In this document: positions 1-10,666 of the stretch, piece by piece
How positions within the stretch are numbered: the first letter of the stretch is position 1
Layout: each line of letters opens with the position of its first letter
Origin: Epiperipatus broadwayi
Lineage: Eukaryota > Onychophora > Udeonychophora > Euonychophora > Peripatidae
Assembly (NCBI GenBank): GCA_028023455.1
Contig: JAQFVV010000012.1
Coordinates: 12,228,864 to 12,292,863 of the forward strand
DNA length: 64,000 nt
Direction of reading: 5' to 3'
Position numbers and translations under genes: made by a program
The notes under the pieces: generated by a model
What the model saw: only the letters and a program-made list of their open reading frames with translations
The model's database searches: none
What the model was told of the DNA's origin: nothing

Positions 1-1199
1 AGCTTATTTGTATTTGCACATTTTATTATACATTTTATGAAGGCTATGAATATGAGGCATGGATCCTTGAAAACGTTAAGCCGATAAACTTTAATACTAA
101 TTAATATCTTCTCTAATTAACAATTATATATATTACAATAATTGTAAATACTATTTTTATGAGGTATTATCAAATTATTGAATCTTTATATAATTTTATT
201 TCAACATAAGATTAAATTTAACTATATATTTTGACTCCTAGATATAAAACAACTCAATGTAATTGGCCTTATTTGGACATCCAAATTAACATATAATAAT
301 GGGCAAAATAAAGAGAAGAAGGGTCAATCGCTCTTAAACCAACTATGTATTGGTTGCCCATTTGATTAAAAGTGTATTTGTATATAAATAATTATTATGC
401 CAGGCTTGGATAGCCAAATGTAATGGAAAATAATATATACTTAAGTTTAATTTTGGCACTAAATATACCTTTAATTGAAATCTCAATTAGATTTCTCAAT
501 GTAGTTTCTCTGGTATTTTCCCAATAGACAATAATGAAGAATTTAAATGTTAATGAGCACCAGCCATAATAGAATTTATACTATCTCCATCATCACATGA
601 CAAATCAAACTGCAATTTTGTGTATCTGTTATCACCTAAAATGCTAGCTCTTAGAACTTTAGTCTACATTTCTGTAACTAATTTTAGAACTCACAAACAC
701 ACTACATTTATCTCTTAAACTACAATATATTTAAATTTATTTTGGAATGCCACATAAGACAAAGAAAAAAGCACCTGATATCAAATTTCAGTATTAATAA
801 TAAAGTCAAAAATAAAATTTTAAATATAAATATACTTTAAATTTCAGTTATCTAACAAGTAATCATTTTCATAATTAGAAATTGAGTAAATTTTGCCAAA
901 ATATTAAATTCTTTTAATTTTTAATAACTTTAATTTTTCTGTCAAAACTTGAATATACTTTATCACCCAAAATATAATTAAAAAAATAAATATGTACTAA
1001 AATATTGAGAGAGAAGCTTTAATTTAACTTTCAATTAAGATAGTATGTCTAGAATGCTTTCAACTAATTAATACGTATTCTCACAGCTTAGGTTGTAAAA
1101 GGGACTTGTGATAATTATTAGAGAATAAACAAGACAGGAAATGTATACAAAATTTGAATTATGAGAAGTTCTGTTAGTTATGTAAGCTATTTTTTTTAA
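1..1199. other. AT-rich DNA, no gene seen
   Basis: Plain AT-rich sequence with many stops in all frames. I see no repeat family shared with the rest of the window and no coding signal. Confidence 0.6.
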
Positions 1200-1599
1200 A
1201 GGAGGCATGATTCTTTTTTATTGATTGCATGTCTGTCCTTGATAATATACCAGACATTTTTTACTTTATGTGTGAGATTATTCTTTTGAAACAGACAATG
1301 CTGGCAGATGTAAGTTCAAAACTGTGTTGTCAAGTTTGGATTCATGATCAATATAGTGGATTTGGATTCAATGCACTCTTTGACACAATTATATAAGTAT
1401 CTGTGTTGTATAACTTGAGTGAATAAATTGATGTGTGATTTCCTATAGTAAACTGCATGAAAGTTTGCAATGTGGCATCTAATCTTGTATACAACTTTGT
1501 ATTTCATTTCAGTAGGCAATTTATTTTTTGTATTGCTAATCATCTGATTCAATACAAGGGGGTGTGTGCAAAAGTCAATTTGGTGTGTAACAGCACAAA
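1200..1599 (-). pseudogene. PLE copy A, 3' part: decayed GIY-YIG endonuclease
   Basis: This is the downstream part of a Penelope-like element read on the minus strand. The open stretch at 1316-1552 contains VYKIRC, then VYYRKS where a PLE endonuclease has a YYGE(T/S)-like motif, then QHRYLYN, a string also found in the better copy at 61.8 kb. GIY-YIG is the nicking endonuclease that starts target-primed copying in this group. The same DNA occurs inverted at 4,546-5,245, which supports one element family. The matching RT part lies at 3,421-3,912, separated only by the inserted LINE. The Gly of the YG(E/K) motif is replaced by Arg and there are stops, so it is dead. The 5' and 3' limits come from the inverted match, not from a terminal motif. 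Confidence 0.75.
1590..1599 (+). repeat. Target-site duplication of the nested LINE (left copy)
   Basis: ACAGCACAAA occurs here and again at 3,421-3,430, exactly at the two ends of the LINE. The uninterrupted version of this site is visible in PLE copy B near 4,534-4,546 as the inverted sequence (TCTGTGCTGCT), so the duplication and the insertion point are both directly supported. Confidence 0.8.
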
Positions 1600-3214
1600 A
1601 TAATATTTATCTTCATTTATCAAAATTTCAATTTGCAAAGAAGGGTCATTCAACAACTGAAGCTGTTCAGCTTTTTCTTCTTCTTATTGAGTATATTAGG
1701 CATCATAATAAATCAAAACTTGCGGTCATTCAATTGGACTTCACATCAGCCTTTGATTGTATTCTGCCTTCTGTTTTGTTTCAGACTCTTCAGGATTATC
1801 AGGTTCCTACTCCATATGTCCATATTATAGCCAATCTTCTACTTAACAGGTCCATCTTTACTTCATTGGATGGTAAACTTGCAGATGGTTTTTGTCCACA
1901 TCTCTCAGTGCCACAGGGATCTCCTCTTGCCACATTATGTTTTATTACATATTTAAATCCGTTACTTTTACAGATAGAATCTAAACTGCCTGGTATCTAT
2001 GTTCCTGCTCTTAAACAGACTATTCATCATATTTCTTTATGTTGATGATGTCTCTGTCTTTCTTCCTGATAAATCTTTTCTTCCGTCTTTGTTGCAAATA
2101 TTGGACTCTTTTTCTAATACTTTTAATCTTCATATTAATGTTACAAAATCCGCAATGTGGAAAATTAAATCTGGTTTATCAATTATTTCCACTTTCACAG
2201 CCAACCCTCAGTCTTTCCTTGGTTTTCTAATAGTTTTATCTCATTCAGTAATTACAAGGCAGATTCAAAATATTATTCTTGATAAAACAAAAAGGATAGT
2301 TGCATCGCTTGTTAATATAAATATTTTGCTTATGGGTAAGGTTACACTTTTGAACTCTTTGGTATATTCAAGGCTTAGTTATTATTTACCAATTATTAGG
2401 CCAACAAAGCGTTTTGAGAGGGCTATAAATTCACTTTGTTCAAAATTATTTTGGAAAAACAAGGTCGTAGCCATCAGTATTGCTAAAATTCAAATGCCAA
2501 AGCTTTTAAATGGTCTGGGTTTGCACCCGCTCTCAACTCTATATCTTCAGAGATCTATATCTTTTCTTCATGTAACTTGTCTAAAGCTTGCTCAGTTATC
2601 CCTTCCTTTGGTTATTGATCCTACAGATACGTCACCTCCATTTTCAAGTTATTGGATTGCTGATTTATGGAAGTCAGTTATTAAGTCGATACCCTCGGTT
2701 CAAGTTGCGCTTGATGGGAAATTGTCATTCTGGGATGTTTATAAACTAAAATTTCCACATTATACTCTTCTTTTGACTTCATTAGGTGTTTCAAATAAAG
2801 TTCTCTTGTGTAAAATGAAACTTCTTTTCATTGAAGCAAGACATGTTGATTTTGTACTTAAACTAAATTTAAATGCACTCCCAACAAGTTATTTTTTAGT
2901 GACCAGCAGAGGCTTCATTAGGATTTCGTCTCAGTGTCAGTTGTGTAGATTATATGATGAGACAATTCTCCATATTTTCTATATCTGTCCTGCTCTTGTC
3001 TATTAGGGACTTTATTGTTGCGAATGTCTCTCTGGATCTTAGGGATGCTCTTTCTGTTTCTAACACTCTTAAGAAGGGATCATTTGCAGCAATAAGATTA
3101 TCTATCTTTATAACATTTTCTTTATGGTTGATACATTGCAGGCTCATCTTTGGTCATTCTCAGGACTTGGCTCTAAGTGTCTTTATTAAGCTTCTTGATC
3201 AAGTCAAGCAGTGA
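1600..3214 (+). pseudogene. LINE reverse transcriptase, C-terminal two thirds, with frameshifts
   Basis: The protein is read through three frames: about 1,600-2,035, then 2,030-3,006, then 2,960-3,214. RT signatures are seen in order: QLDFTSAFDCI (first catalytic Asp, near 1,732-1,764), SVPQGSPLA (near 1,900-1,930) and FLYVDDVSVFL (YVDD, near 2,032-2,064). After the palm comes a LINE-type C-terminal segment with a Trp-rich line and a Cys-x2-Cys...His...Cys cluster (QCQLCRLYDE, LHIFYICPA, near 2,935-3,000). PQGSP and a YxDD box together mark non-LTR retrotransposons. The layout after the RT resembles L1/Tx1-like elements, but I cannot fix the clade. One frameshift lies just before YVDD and another near 2,960-3,006, so no full protein can be made. 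The open frame that begins at 1,566 starts in PLE sequence and is only accidentally fused. Confidence 0.85.
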
Positions 3215-3420
3215 GACTCTCTGCTTTTGCCTGTGAGTCTACATGATGATACTTGGGTGAAAGTTTTATTTTCCTCTTAATCTTATTAAGATTCCCTTTT
3301 CTCTACATTAACTTTTTCAAGTTTCATTCTGAATACTATGTAAATTTTTATAAAGTTTAACTGTATATTACTATGTTACTATGTTTAATAAATATATTTT
3401 AAAAAAATTAAAAAAAAAAA
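1600..3420 (+). mobile_element. 5'-truncated LINE (non-LTR retrotransposon), nested in a PLE
   Basis: The element starts inside the reverse transcriptase domain and ends in an A-rich tail (about 3,399-3,420). The flanking 10-bp duplication (1,590-1,599 and 3,421-3,430) marks a clean target-primed insertion. It lacks the 5' UTR, any ORF1 and the upstream endonuclease domain, which is the usual result of incomplete reverse transcription. It splits PLE copy A, so it is younger than that element. The coding content is described in the entry for 1,600-3,214. Confidence 0.88.
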
Positions 3421-3912
3421 ACAGCACAAATTTTATTTAGCCTACGTGTAGTCCAGAGTATATATGGAAGTGACATTCAGGGTTTGTCATTGACTTGAGT
3501 AGGTGGATGTTTAATTTTAAAATAAAATGTTTTTGACAGTATGGCTGAGATCTAAATCATTGTATTCTATATTGTATAAATCTGTGATATATTTTTTCCA
3601 ATATTATCATTTTATCTGCTTCAAATTTCCATAGAGTATAGTTTCAATACAAAATGCCTTGAGTCTGGCTAATTTATGGGATTTCAATGATAAAGATTCA
3701 AAATGTATAACACTTCATATGGATTGGTTTCACTAACACTTTGTAGTTTAACTGAGTGATGTTGCACAGAATGGATAAATCCAAAAATTTGATGCTTTTT
3801 ATGCTGTTTTAATGAACAAACTTGTATACACCCCATCTGTATTTTATTGATTTGTGCTTCTGAGGCACAAATAAGGATATTGTCCATGTATCATACATAT
3901 AATAAGGATGTA
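3421..3912 (-). pseudogene. PLE copy A, RT palm fragment
   Basis: On the minus strand the open stretch 3,684-3,887 reads MDNILICASEAQIN where a PLE reverse transcriptase has YxDD; the second catalytic Asp is Asn. It is followed by FIHSVQHHSVKLQSVSE. The same segment is found inverted at 4,090-4,546 (YVDNVIICVPEAQIN in one frame), with about 180 bp between the arms. Read on the minus strand this fragment continues, across the inserted LINE, into the GIY-YIG remnant at 1,200-1,599, which is the expected RT-then-endonuclease order of a PLE. It is short and broken. Confidence 0.75.
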
Positions 3913-3984
3913 ATTTTCTTAAAATATTTAGTTAAAAAATAACTTCAAATTTATTTAACAATTTATATTATAAAATGGAAAATG

Positions 3985-5245
3985 TGTGGCCTGTGGGCTT
4001 CACCATCAATGGCATAATATGAAACATCATATTTAATAAATTTGAAGAAAATATCTAAATATCTTTAGAGAATTCTATACTTATTATATCTATGGTATGT
4101 GGACAATGTCATTATTTGTGTTCCAGAGGCACAAATCAATGAAATGCAGTTGGGACTTACACATGTCTTCATTAAACTGGACAATAAAGAAAGAAGATAA
4201 CCTAAAAGTCATCAAATTATTGGATTTATATGTTCAGTGCAATATCATTCAGTCAAACTACAAAATGTTAGTGAAAGCAATCCATGTGCAAAGTGTTATA
4301 TACCCTGAATATTTAACATGAATGGCCATAAATTCACCAGTCTCAAGGTATTTTTGAACAGAAGCCATATTCTATGTAAATTTGAAGTAGATAACAGATT
4401 TGCACAATACAGGATACAAAGACTTAGCTCTCATCCAGACTGTCAAAACTTTTATTTTAAAATTAGACATCCATCTACATAGATCAAATCCTGGATATCA
4501 CTTCCATATATACCTGGGGACTACACATAGGATAAATAAAATCTGTGCTGCTATACATCAAATTGGCCTTTGTATGCCCTGTATTAAATCAGCGATTAAC
4601 AATGCAAATGGTAAATTGGTCACACTGAAATGAAATCCCAAGTTGGTTACAAGATTATATGCCATAATGCAAACTGACATGCTGTTTGTTATGGTGAATT
4701 GCATGCTAATTTATCCACCTGAGCTGTGCAACACAGATATTTATATAATCATGCCAAACAACACCCTCAAACTAAATCCATTTTCTTCAAGCATGAATGT
4801 AATAGTTAAACAGCATTAAGCTTTTGCACATGTGCTTTGCAGATTTTAACTATAAATGACTGAATACTAAACACTTCAAACACATGATAAAGTCTTTGGG
4901 AAAGATAGAATGGCCATCTTTTTTTTTGAACCCAAATGCTTTTGTATGGGCAAATCTTAAGTTCCCAAAGACTTTATCATGTGTTTGAAGTGTTTAGTAT
5001 TCTTTCATTTATAGTTAAAATCTGCAAAGCGCATGTGCAACAGCTTAATGCTGTTTAACTATTACAGTTTATAAAACATCACGCTATATAAAATAATTGA
5101 TTTATTCAAGCATGAATCCAAACTTGGCCATAGCATTGACTGTTCTTGTAATGATGCCAAATGTAAAGTGAAAAATGTCTGGCATATTACCAAGAACAGA
5201 CATGCAATCAATAAAAAAGGATCCTGTGCCCCCCTTTCAAAAAAT
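3985..5245 (+). pseudogene. PLE copy B: RT fragment plus GIY-YIG remnant
   Basis: This is a Penelope-like element remnant facing right, an inverted partner of copy A. Around 3,985-4,020 the translation contains a decayed form of the MGSPLSP box of PLE reverse transcriptases. Near 4,090-4,130 comes YVDNVIICVPEAQIN, in which the YVDD box has become YVDN. Around 4,690-4,800 a second domain reads ELHANLST and then QHRYLYNHAKQ, the GIY-YIG endonuclease. Its 3' part, 5,105-5,245, matches 1,200-1,350 on the other strand. A 306-bp fold-back element sits inside it at 4,799-5,104. Stops and frameshifts are frequent, so it is inactive. Because copy A shows the site without the fold-back, and copy B shows the site without the LINE, each copy documents the empty site of the other's insertion. 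Confidence 0.78.
4799..5104. mobile_element. 306-bp fold-back element with 13-bp target duplication
   Basis: Arms 4,799-4,902 and 4,962-5,065 are near-perfect inverted copies (TAATAGTTAAACAGCATTAA at the outer edge; AAAGACTTTATCATGTGTTT in the right arm near the loop). They are followed by a ~39-bp unpaired tail. The 13 bases TTCAAGCATGAAT flank it at 4,786-4,798 and 5,105-5,117. PLE copy A (about 1,325-1,350, minus) shows a single uninterrupted version of this site. The core is shared with the repeats at 9,951-10,411 and 25,083-25,200. A variable-length 13-bp duplication plus an unpaired 3' tail fits retroposition of a hairpin RNA better than a classic DNA transposon, but that is inference. 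Confidence 0.8.
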
Positions 5246-7318
5246 GGCATACATAACTATTTATTTACAATTCAAATATTATATAAATTCACTGCCTTAT
5301 TTATTTTCTAATAAATTTCACAAGTCCCTCTTACAATGTGTGCTGTGAGGATGACCATTAAGCAATCGATAGCATGCTAGGCATAAAATTCTATTTCAAG
5401 GTTAAATTAAGGCTTTTCTCTAAATACTTTTGTATATATTTATTTTTTGAATAACTTTAATTTTGTTTATTTATCCATTGTTTGTGCATCCAAAAACATG
5501 TATACAACAAAAAAATACTTTAATGCCTGTGTATAAGAATTATGTGTGAAAATTAAAAATATACATTGAAAATTAATTTCAAGATATAAAGAAGGAAAAA
5601 AATAATCTTTCCTTTGTATATTGAGCACAACTAACGAAATAATATTGACAATTACATATTCTTAAATTTTTATCCATTTATGTTTTATGTTCACACATTT
5701 GGTTAATCTGTCATTAACCAAATAAATTGCAATATGGTATTTAATATATTTTCCTTACATAGAAGGTAGCGTCCTACTTCTGATAGATATTATTATAAGT
5801 GACTTTCCAATTTTCTGGATTAAAAATAATGATTTATTTTATCATAAATGCAACGTGTGTCAACATCATATAACAAGAAATTAACAACAATCTAAAACAA
5901 CAGAAAGTAATACACCACTTGATAAGGCATTTGACATCTAACTGTAATTCTTAACACATTACAGTTTATTAAAATTAATTTAAACTTAAAATAATATCTC
6001 CCTTTATTTCAAATATATAACGAATTATATTATAACATATAATAACATTTCACACTTCTTACACTTTAAAGCAAAATATATTTATTTATTCTACACACAC
6101 GTAATTATATTAAATACAAATTATTAGTATAATCATCAAATAAATCTCTTTCTTTAACTAAGTGATGTATAAGTTAATCATGATTAACTAAAAATAAACT
6201 AAAGTAATTTTTGTGAATCCTTCTTTTGTTTTCTTTTATTTGCTTGTTATTAATTTGTTTTCCCATTTGCATGGGTTAGTTTTTAACTCATGCATATTTA
6301 GGAACTAATGCTTTTCAGAGTTCATTTGTAGAGTGAACTTCTATTTACTAAACTTTTCAGTCCATTAAATGTTTGACCTTCTTTGATCTTATTTCTTTTC
6401 AAATATGAATCTAGCTATTTACAAAATCTATAAAGTATTCATTTTTGGGAATGCATAGTTTAAAACATTACTTTAGGAATGTAAAGATTATGATTTGTCA
6501 CTTCTATAAATCTATAATTCTGCAATTATTAAGTTTTTATTTTTAAAATCTGTTTCTTAAACTTGCTAAGTTATAATTTGCAATATCATTTTTAGGAGAG
6601 TAACATTATCATTTGTTACAATCATACAATTATGCTTCATAATTCATACAATCAATTTTTAGAATAAAAAATCCTTTTCCTTTCATACAGGAAAATTGTT
6701 TGTTGTTAAAATTATAAATCTTACAATTTTGAAATCATGTTGTTTTTTATTATTATTTCATTATATATCAAACCCAGCTATCCTTCACTTCAAATATTTT
6801 TTTAACTGATGTCAATTAAACTTATTTTCTCATTCATTCATATAGACTGCTTTTGATATTTTTAAATTAACTTCAACACATATCATTTAATAATTTATTA
6901 TGAGGTCTATGGGCTTTATATTGCACTTCTCTTAAGTGTTTAAGCCTCTAAACTGTAAACAGAAGCCTTATTAGAAAACCATGCCTCATAATTTTAATAT
7001 TAAATTATTTTAATGAAATCCCAAATTCAGTTTTATAATTAATTTTATTCATTATGTTTATGTCTGTATTAGTAATTTGTCCAAGCTAATTTACTATTAT
7101 TATTATTTTTCAGTTCACTACTGCCAATCATTATTTGACTTTCTTTTAGAAATTTATGAAATATTGCTTTAGTTGTTTAATATTTACCATTAAACCTATC
7201 TGTTTTCACATGATAGATTTTGCAATATATTCTGAAGGCCAGAAGCACATGAAATCAACACATCATCTTCAAAGTCTACATGATTTATATTAGACGATCT
7301 CCATTTATTTTTATTATC
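5246..7318. other. AT-rich DNA, no gene seen
   Basis: AT-rich sequence without a supported coding region or a repeat shared with other parts of the window. Short AT and ATT runs occur throughout. Confidence 0.55.
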
Positions 7319-7432
7319 TTTTTTTTTAATATATCATAGCATCAGCTGGGACATAAACCCACAACTGTCTGCAACCAACTACTTGCTTGCAAGGTGGCTG
7401 CAATGACCTCTCGGTTAACAATGCTTGCAATA
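7319..7432 (-). mobile_element. Short tRNA-derived SINE, copy 1
   Basis: Read on the minus strand it has a tRNA-like head with an A-box-like GAGAGGTCATTGCAGCC, then GCAAGCAAGTAGTTGGTTGCAGACAG, shown here only by position (about 7,352-7,400), then a B-box region and an A-rich tail (T run at 7,319-7,329 on the plus strand). Copies occur at 42,295-42,396, 55,991-56,103 and 60,275-60,393. The head is directly followed by ATGCTATGA and the A tail, so the whole unit is only ~100 bp. Confidence 0.72.
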
Positions 7433-8311
7433 CATTCATATAAAACTGTAAAACCAGATGAATTTTTTCATACATTTGTTACTTTTTTTATTATTATCAT
7501 ATTAATACAATTAATACTGTAGCATTTTGATAAATATTTTCTAAAATCTAATAATATCTTGGGTCTGTGTCATAGTTTCCAACGTTTCAAATATAAAAAT
7601 TGCCTATCAAGCCAAATGTTTTATCATATTATCTAAAAGTAATTAAAAATTGCATTTTCTATTTATTAGTCTTTAGAACAATGGCTGTTAATATTTGCAT
7701 GCAATCTGCAGTATTATAACCATATTTTAATTCAGCTTAAAATTTCTCCAAATATGAGTTATAATGATTTTAATAAAAAATATAATGCAGAAATAATTTG
7801 AACTTTTAGATCTGTAATTTCTAATATCTTTTGATTTATGAGTGTTATTTTATGTTTTCGAATCATGTGATTTTATTTTGACATTGATGAAATAACTTTG
7901 ATGTATGTTTGAAAAGGTTGGGAAAAAATCCTACATTTCCTAGATCTTACCTATTCTTTGTAAATTTAAGTGTACGTCTCAATTCTTTATTTTAAAATAT
8001 GTGGATTTTTGAAAAAAAATATTGCAACTGTACAGAATAGTTTAATAAAATATTTCTGTATACATAATGTTTTCCACTACAAAAGGTAACTGGTTTACTC
8101 TTCATGCTACCTGCAATATCACATCTGAATTATCATGAGTTCTGAAATGACATTCTTTGGTTGTTTACCACAAAAATTTTAAGGTCCCAATATGTATAAT
8201 TCACAAGTTAAGACATGAAATGTAACATAGGGTTTTATAATTTAAGAAACAATAGAAAATGAGCTGACATTATTTTTTTTTAATTAAAAAACTGTTACTG
8301 AAACATTTGAA
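7433..8311. other. AT-rich DNA, no gene seen
   Basis: No coding signal or shared repeat recognised. Confidence 0.5.
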
Positions 8312-8452
8312 ATGACTCAAGCCATGTGTGGTAATGAAAGAATTGGTCACAAGAAGGTGTTCAAGTGTTTTGAATGTGATAGTAGGGAGAGTATTAAAGA
8401 TAATCTACACAGGTATGAAACACACTATCATATTTTATGTCATAACCCATGA
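8312..8452 (+). CDS. Possible first exon of a C2H2-type zinc-finger protein (weak)
   Basis: An ATG-started frame of 46 codons reads MTQAMCGNERIGHKK and then VFKCFECDSRESIKDNLHR. This resembles the first half of a C2H2 zinc finger (F-x-C-x2-C, then twelve residues ending ...K-x-x-L-x-R before the first His). At that point the DNA reads CACAG|GTATG, which looks like a splice donor, so a His pair could come from a following exon. If read through, the expected His is Tyr. I find no matching acceptor or second exon nearby. It could equally be a decayed finger or a chance match. The rest of the local sequence is non-coding in appearance. Confidence 0.2.
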   Translation: MTQAMCGNERIGHKKVFKCFECDSRESIKDNLHRYETHYHILCHNP

Positions 8453-9950
8453 TTTAGATATATTAGAAAAATTATGAAGAATAGCTAAACTATGTTGCTA
8501 CATAATACACGTGTTGATTCAGAGATGATATCGCAGACAACATGGAGAAAGAAACAGTGACCTATTGACTGAAATATACTGTATAATTCTTTATAGAATT
8601 CTTTCACACACTTTACTGACTTAGTCCTTCATTTAGTAATAGTGGCATCTTTGTTTCTGTTTTTTAAAATAGTTTTTTTAAGCAATTAGATATTATTTTA
8701 GACTTTTATTTTATTCTTTACATTTTCACTTTTTTATGTTAATATTAATTTATTTTGCTTTACTTTATAAAATTCCGGAATTCAGTTCTTTTAAATAATT
8801 ATTCTATATAGATTACCTTGTTCGGCTGAAAATATATTATAATACTGCATTTTTTTCTTGTTTATATATATATAATTGCCATAGCTGAGAATCTAATTTT
8901 TTTTTTCAGTTCATTTAGATCTGATTTTCAAAATGTGTTAATGATTATAATATATTTATAAATCCTGTATTAAAATTTACTGACTTATTTTATAAGAATA
9001 AGATATTAACTTTTAAAATTGACATTATTAATAGCTTTTTATCTATACTGTTAAAATAAAATCCAAATTTGATGACTTTTTATTTGGATGCATACATGTT
9101 CGTTTTTTCTTTGGAATTTTTTCAAAAATACAATCCATAATATGTTTTGTCCTTCTAAAATTTTCCAAATCTATATTCTCTTTCTCATTTCCATATCCAA
9201 ATTTATCTATGTCACTTTCATTTTTCAACTATTGTTTGGTATATTCAAAAGTTTTTTTATAAATTTATATAAATGTCTTTCACAACTTTGTCAAACCTGA
9301 ATTACCTTCATTGCTATCTTTTGTTTTATCTACCTATTTATTATATCATCACATTCTGACATTTTCTATTGTTCTATCTGGTGAGTGCTTTTGGAAATGC
9401 TCAACTTTTCTATTTTTATAAAATCTTTATACTAAAACTCAATAAATTGGATTTGATTTCATTTTAATTAAATTTTATAAGTCAATAATATTCTAGAAAA
9501 TCACATACAAGAAACATTTTAATATTTAAATATTGATCTGTAAATATAACAATGTACCATAAACATCATTACAGATTTTTATATAATTATCAAAAAAAAA
9601 ATTAATGAATTTGTTTTTAAGTTTTTTTAAATACGAATGTAAGGTAGATTTCATGATAAATCTATCAAATCTGGGATTTTCTAACAGAATGTCAATTTTG
9701 ACAAATAATGACATAATAGAAACTATTTTTTTTCTTTATATTAAAATCAGATTTATTAACTTTCATTTCTAAAAATAAAGCATAAGTGAATAAATTGAAA
9801 GTTTGCCTATGTATTTCTTTATAATAATAAACCAATTAGTATGTAAAAATGTACAAAAAAACTCTATAATGAATTATTTATTTATAAACTGCTATGTTGT
9901 TGTTGTTTTTTTTTAAATTTTGTAGTAATATTTAGGGAATCATTTTTGTA
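8453..9950. other. AT-rich DNA, no gene seen
   Basis: Only short open frames with low-complexity, Phe/Ile/Lys-rich translations occur, as expected by chance at this base composition. Confidence 0.5.
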
Positions 9951-10411
9951 CATACGAGTTGTATAGATTTAAACATTTTAGGAATACTCTTCTTTCTAAA
10001 CATAAGATAAAGTCTTTTAAAAAGATAGGATGAATTCATCCTACTTTTTTTAACTGAAGTGTATATGTATAGACAAATTTTAAGCATTTAGAAAGGAGAG
10101 TGTGAAGATATTAATTAATCACTTTTAATTCTATTTACTATGTCTTACTGATTGATATTTGTAAAATTTTTACAGTTTACTACCCATTAGTATTACATAT
10201 AAAATTAAACATATAATCAGTTATTTATTTATATAGTACTAAATGATTAATTAATATCTTCATGCTCACATTTCTAAACGCTTAAGATTTTTCTATACAT
10301 AAATACTTAGATTAAAAAGATAGGGTGGATTAATTCTATTTTTTAAAAGGTCTTTATCTTGTGTTTAGAAAGAACAGTATTCCTAAAATGTTTAAATCTA
10401 TACAGCACATG
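9951..10411. repeat. Fold-back repeat, ~170-bp arms
   Basis: Arms about 9,951-10,128 and 10,242-10,411 are inverted copies, separated by ~113 bp. The arms carry AAGATAAAGTCTTTTAAAAA and, at the outer ends, sequence related to GCACATG. The core matches the fold-back at 4,799-5,104 and the single arm at 25,083-25,200, so it belongs to the same family. Each arm also contains its own small palindrome (GGATGAATTCATCC near 10,029). Confidence 0.8.
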
Positions 10412-10518
10412 TATTGAAGCAGTCAATCCTAATTAATGATTGAGCTTCATGATCCTTCATACTTATCAAATTACTAAACCATGTATAAACCTTATGTTCC
10501 ATCCCATTCCTATATTCA

Positions 10519-10666
10519 TGTATATATATTTTATGTATATGTTTGAGATGTGCACCTAAAAAGTTATAAAATTTAGCTTTTAATATTTTTTACTATTATT
10601 TATTATTAATTCTTTTTATTAAAATCAAAATATATTAGGTGCAGCTCAAACATATATATATATATA
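10519..10666. repeat. Short fold-back (MITE-like)
   Basis: ATATGTTTGAGATGTGCACC near 10,537-10,557 is answered by TAGGTGCAGCTCAAACATAT near 10,636-10,656, with a ~80-bp AT-rich loop and TA-rich ends. No transposase is present, and no clear target duplication can be told apart from the flanking TA repeats. Confidence 0.65.

Noticed and set aside
1566-1650. N-terminal start of the 159-codon LINE frame
   Set aside because: Its first ~11 codons lie in PLE sequence left of the insertion point, so the ATG is not the LINE's own start.
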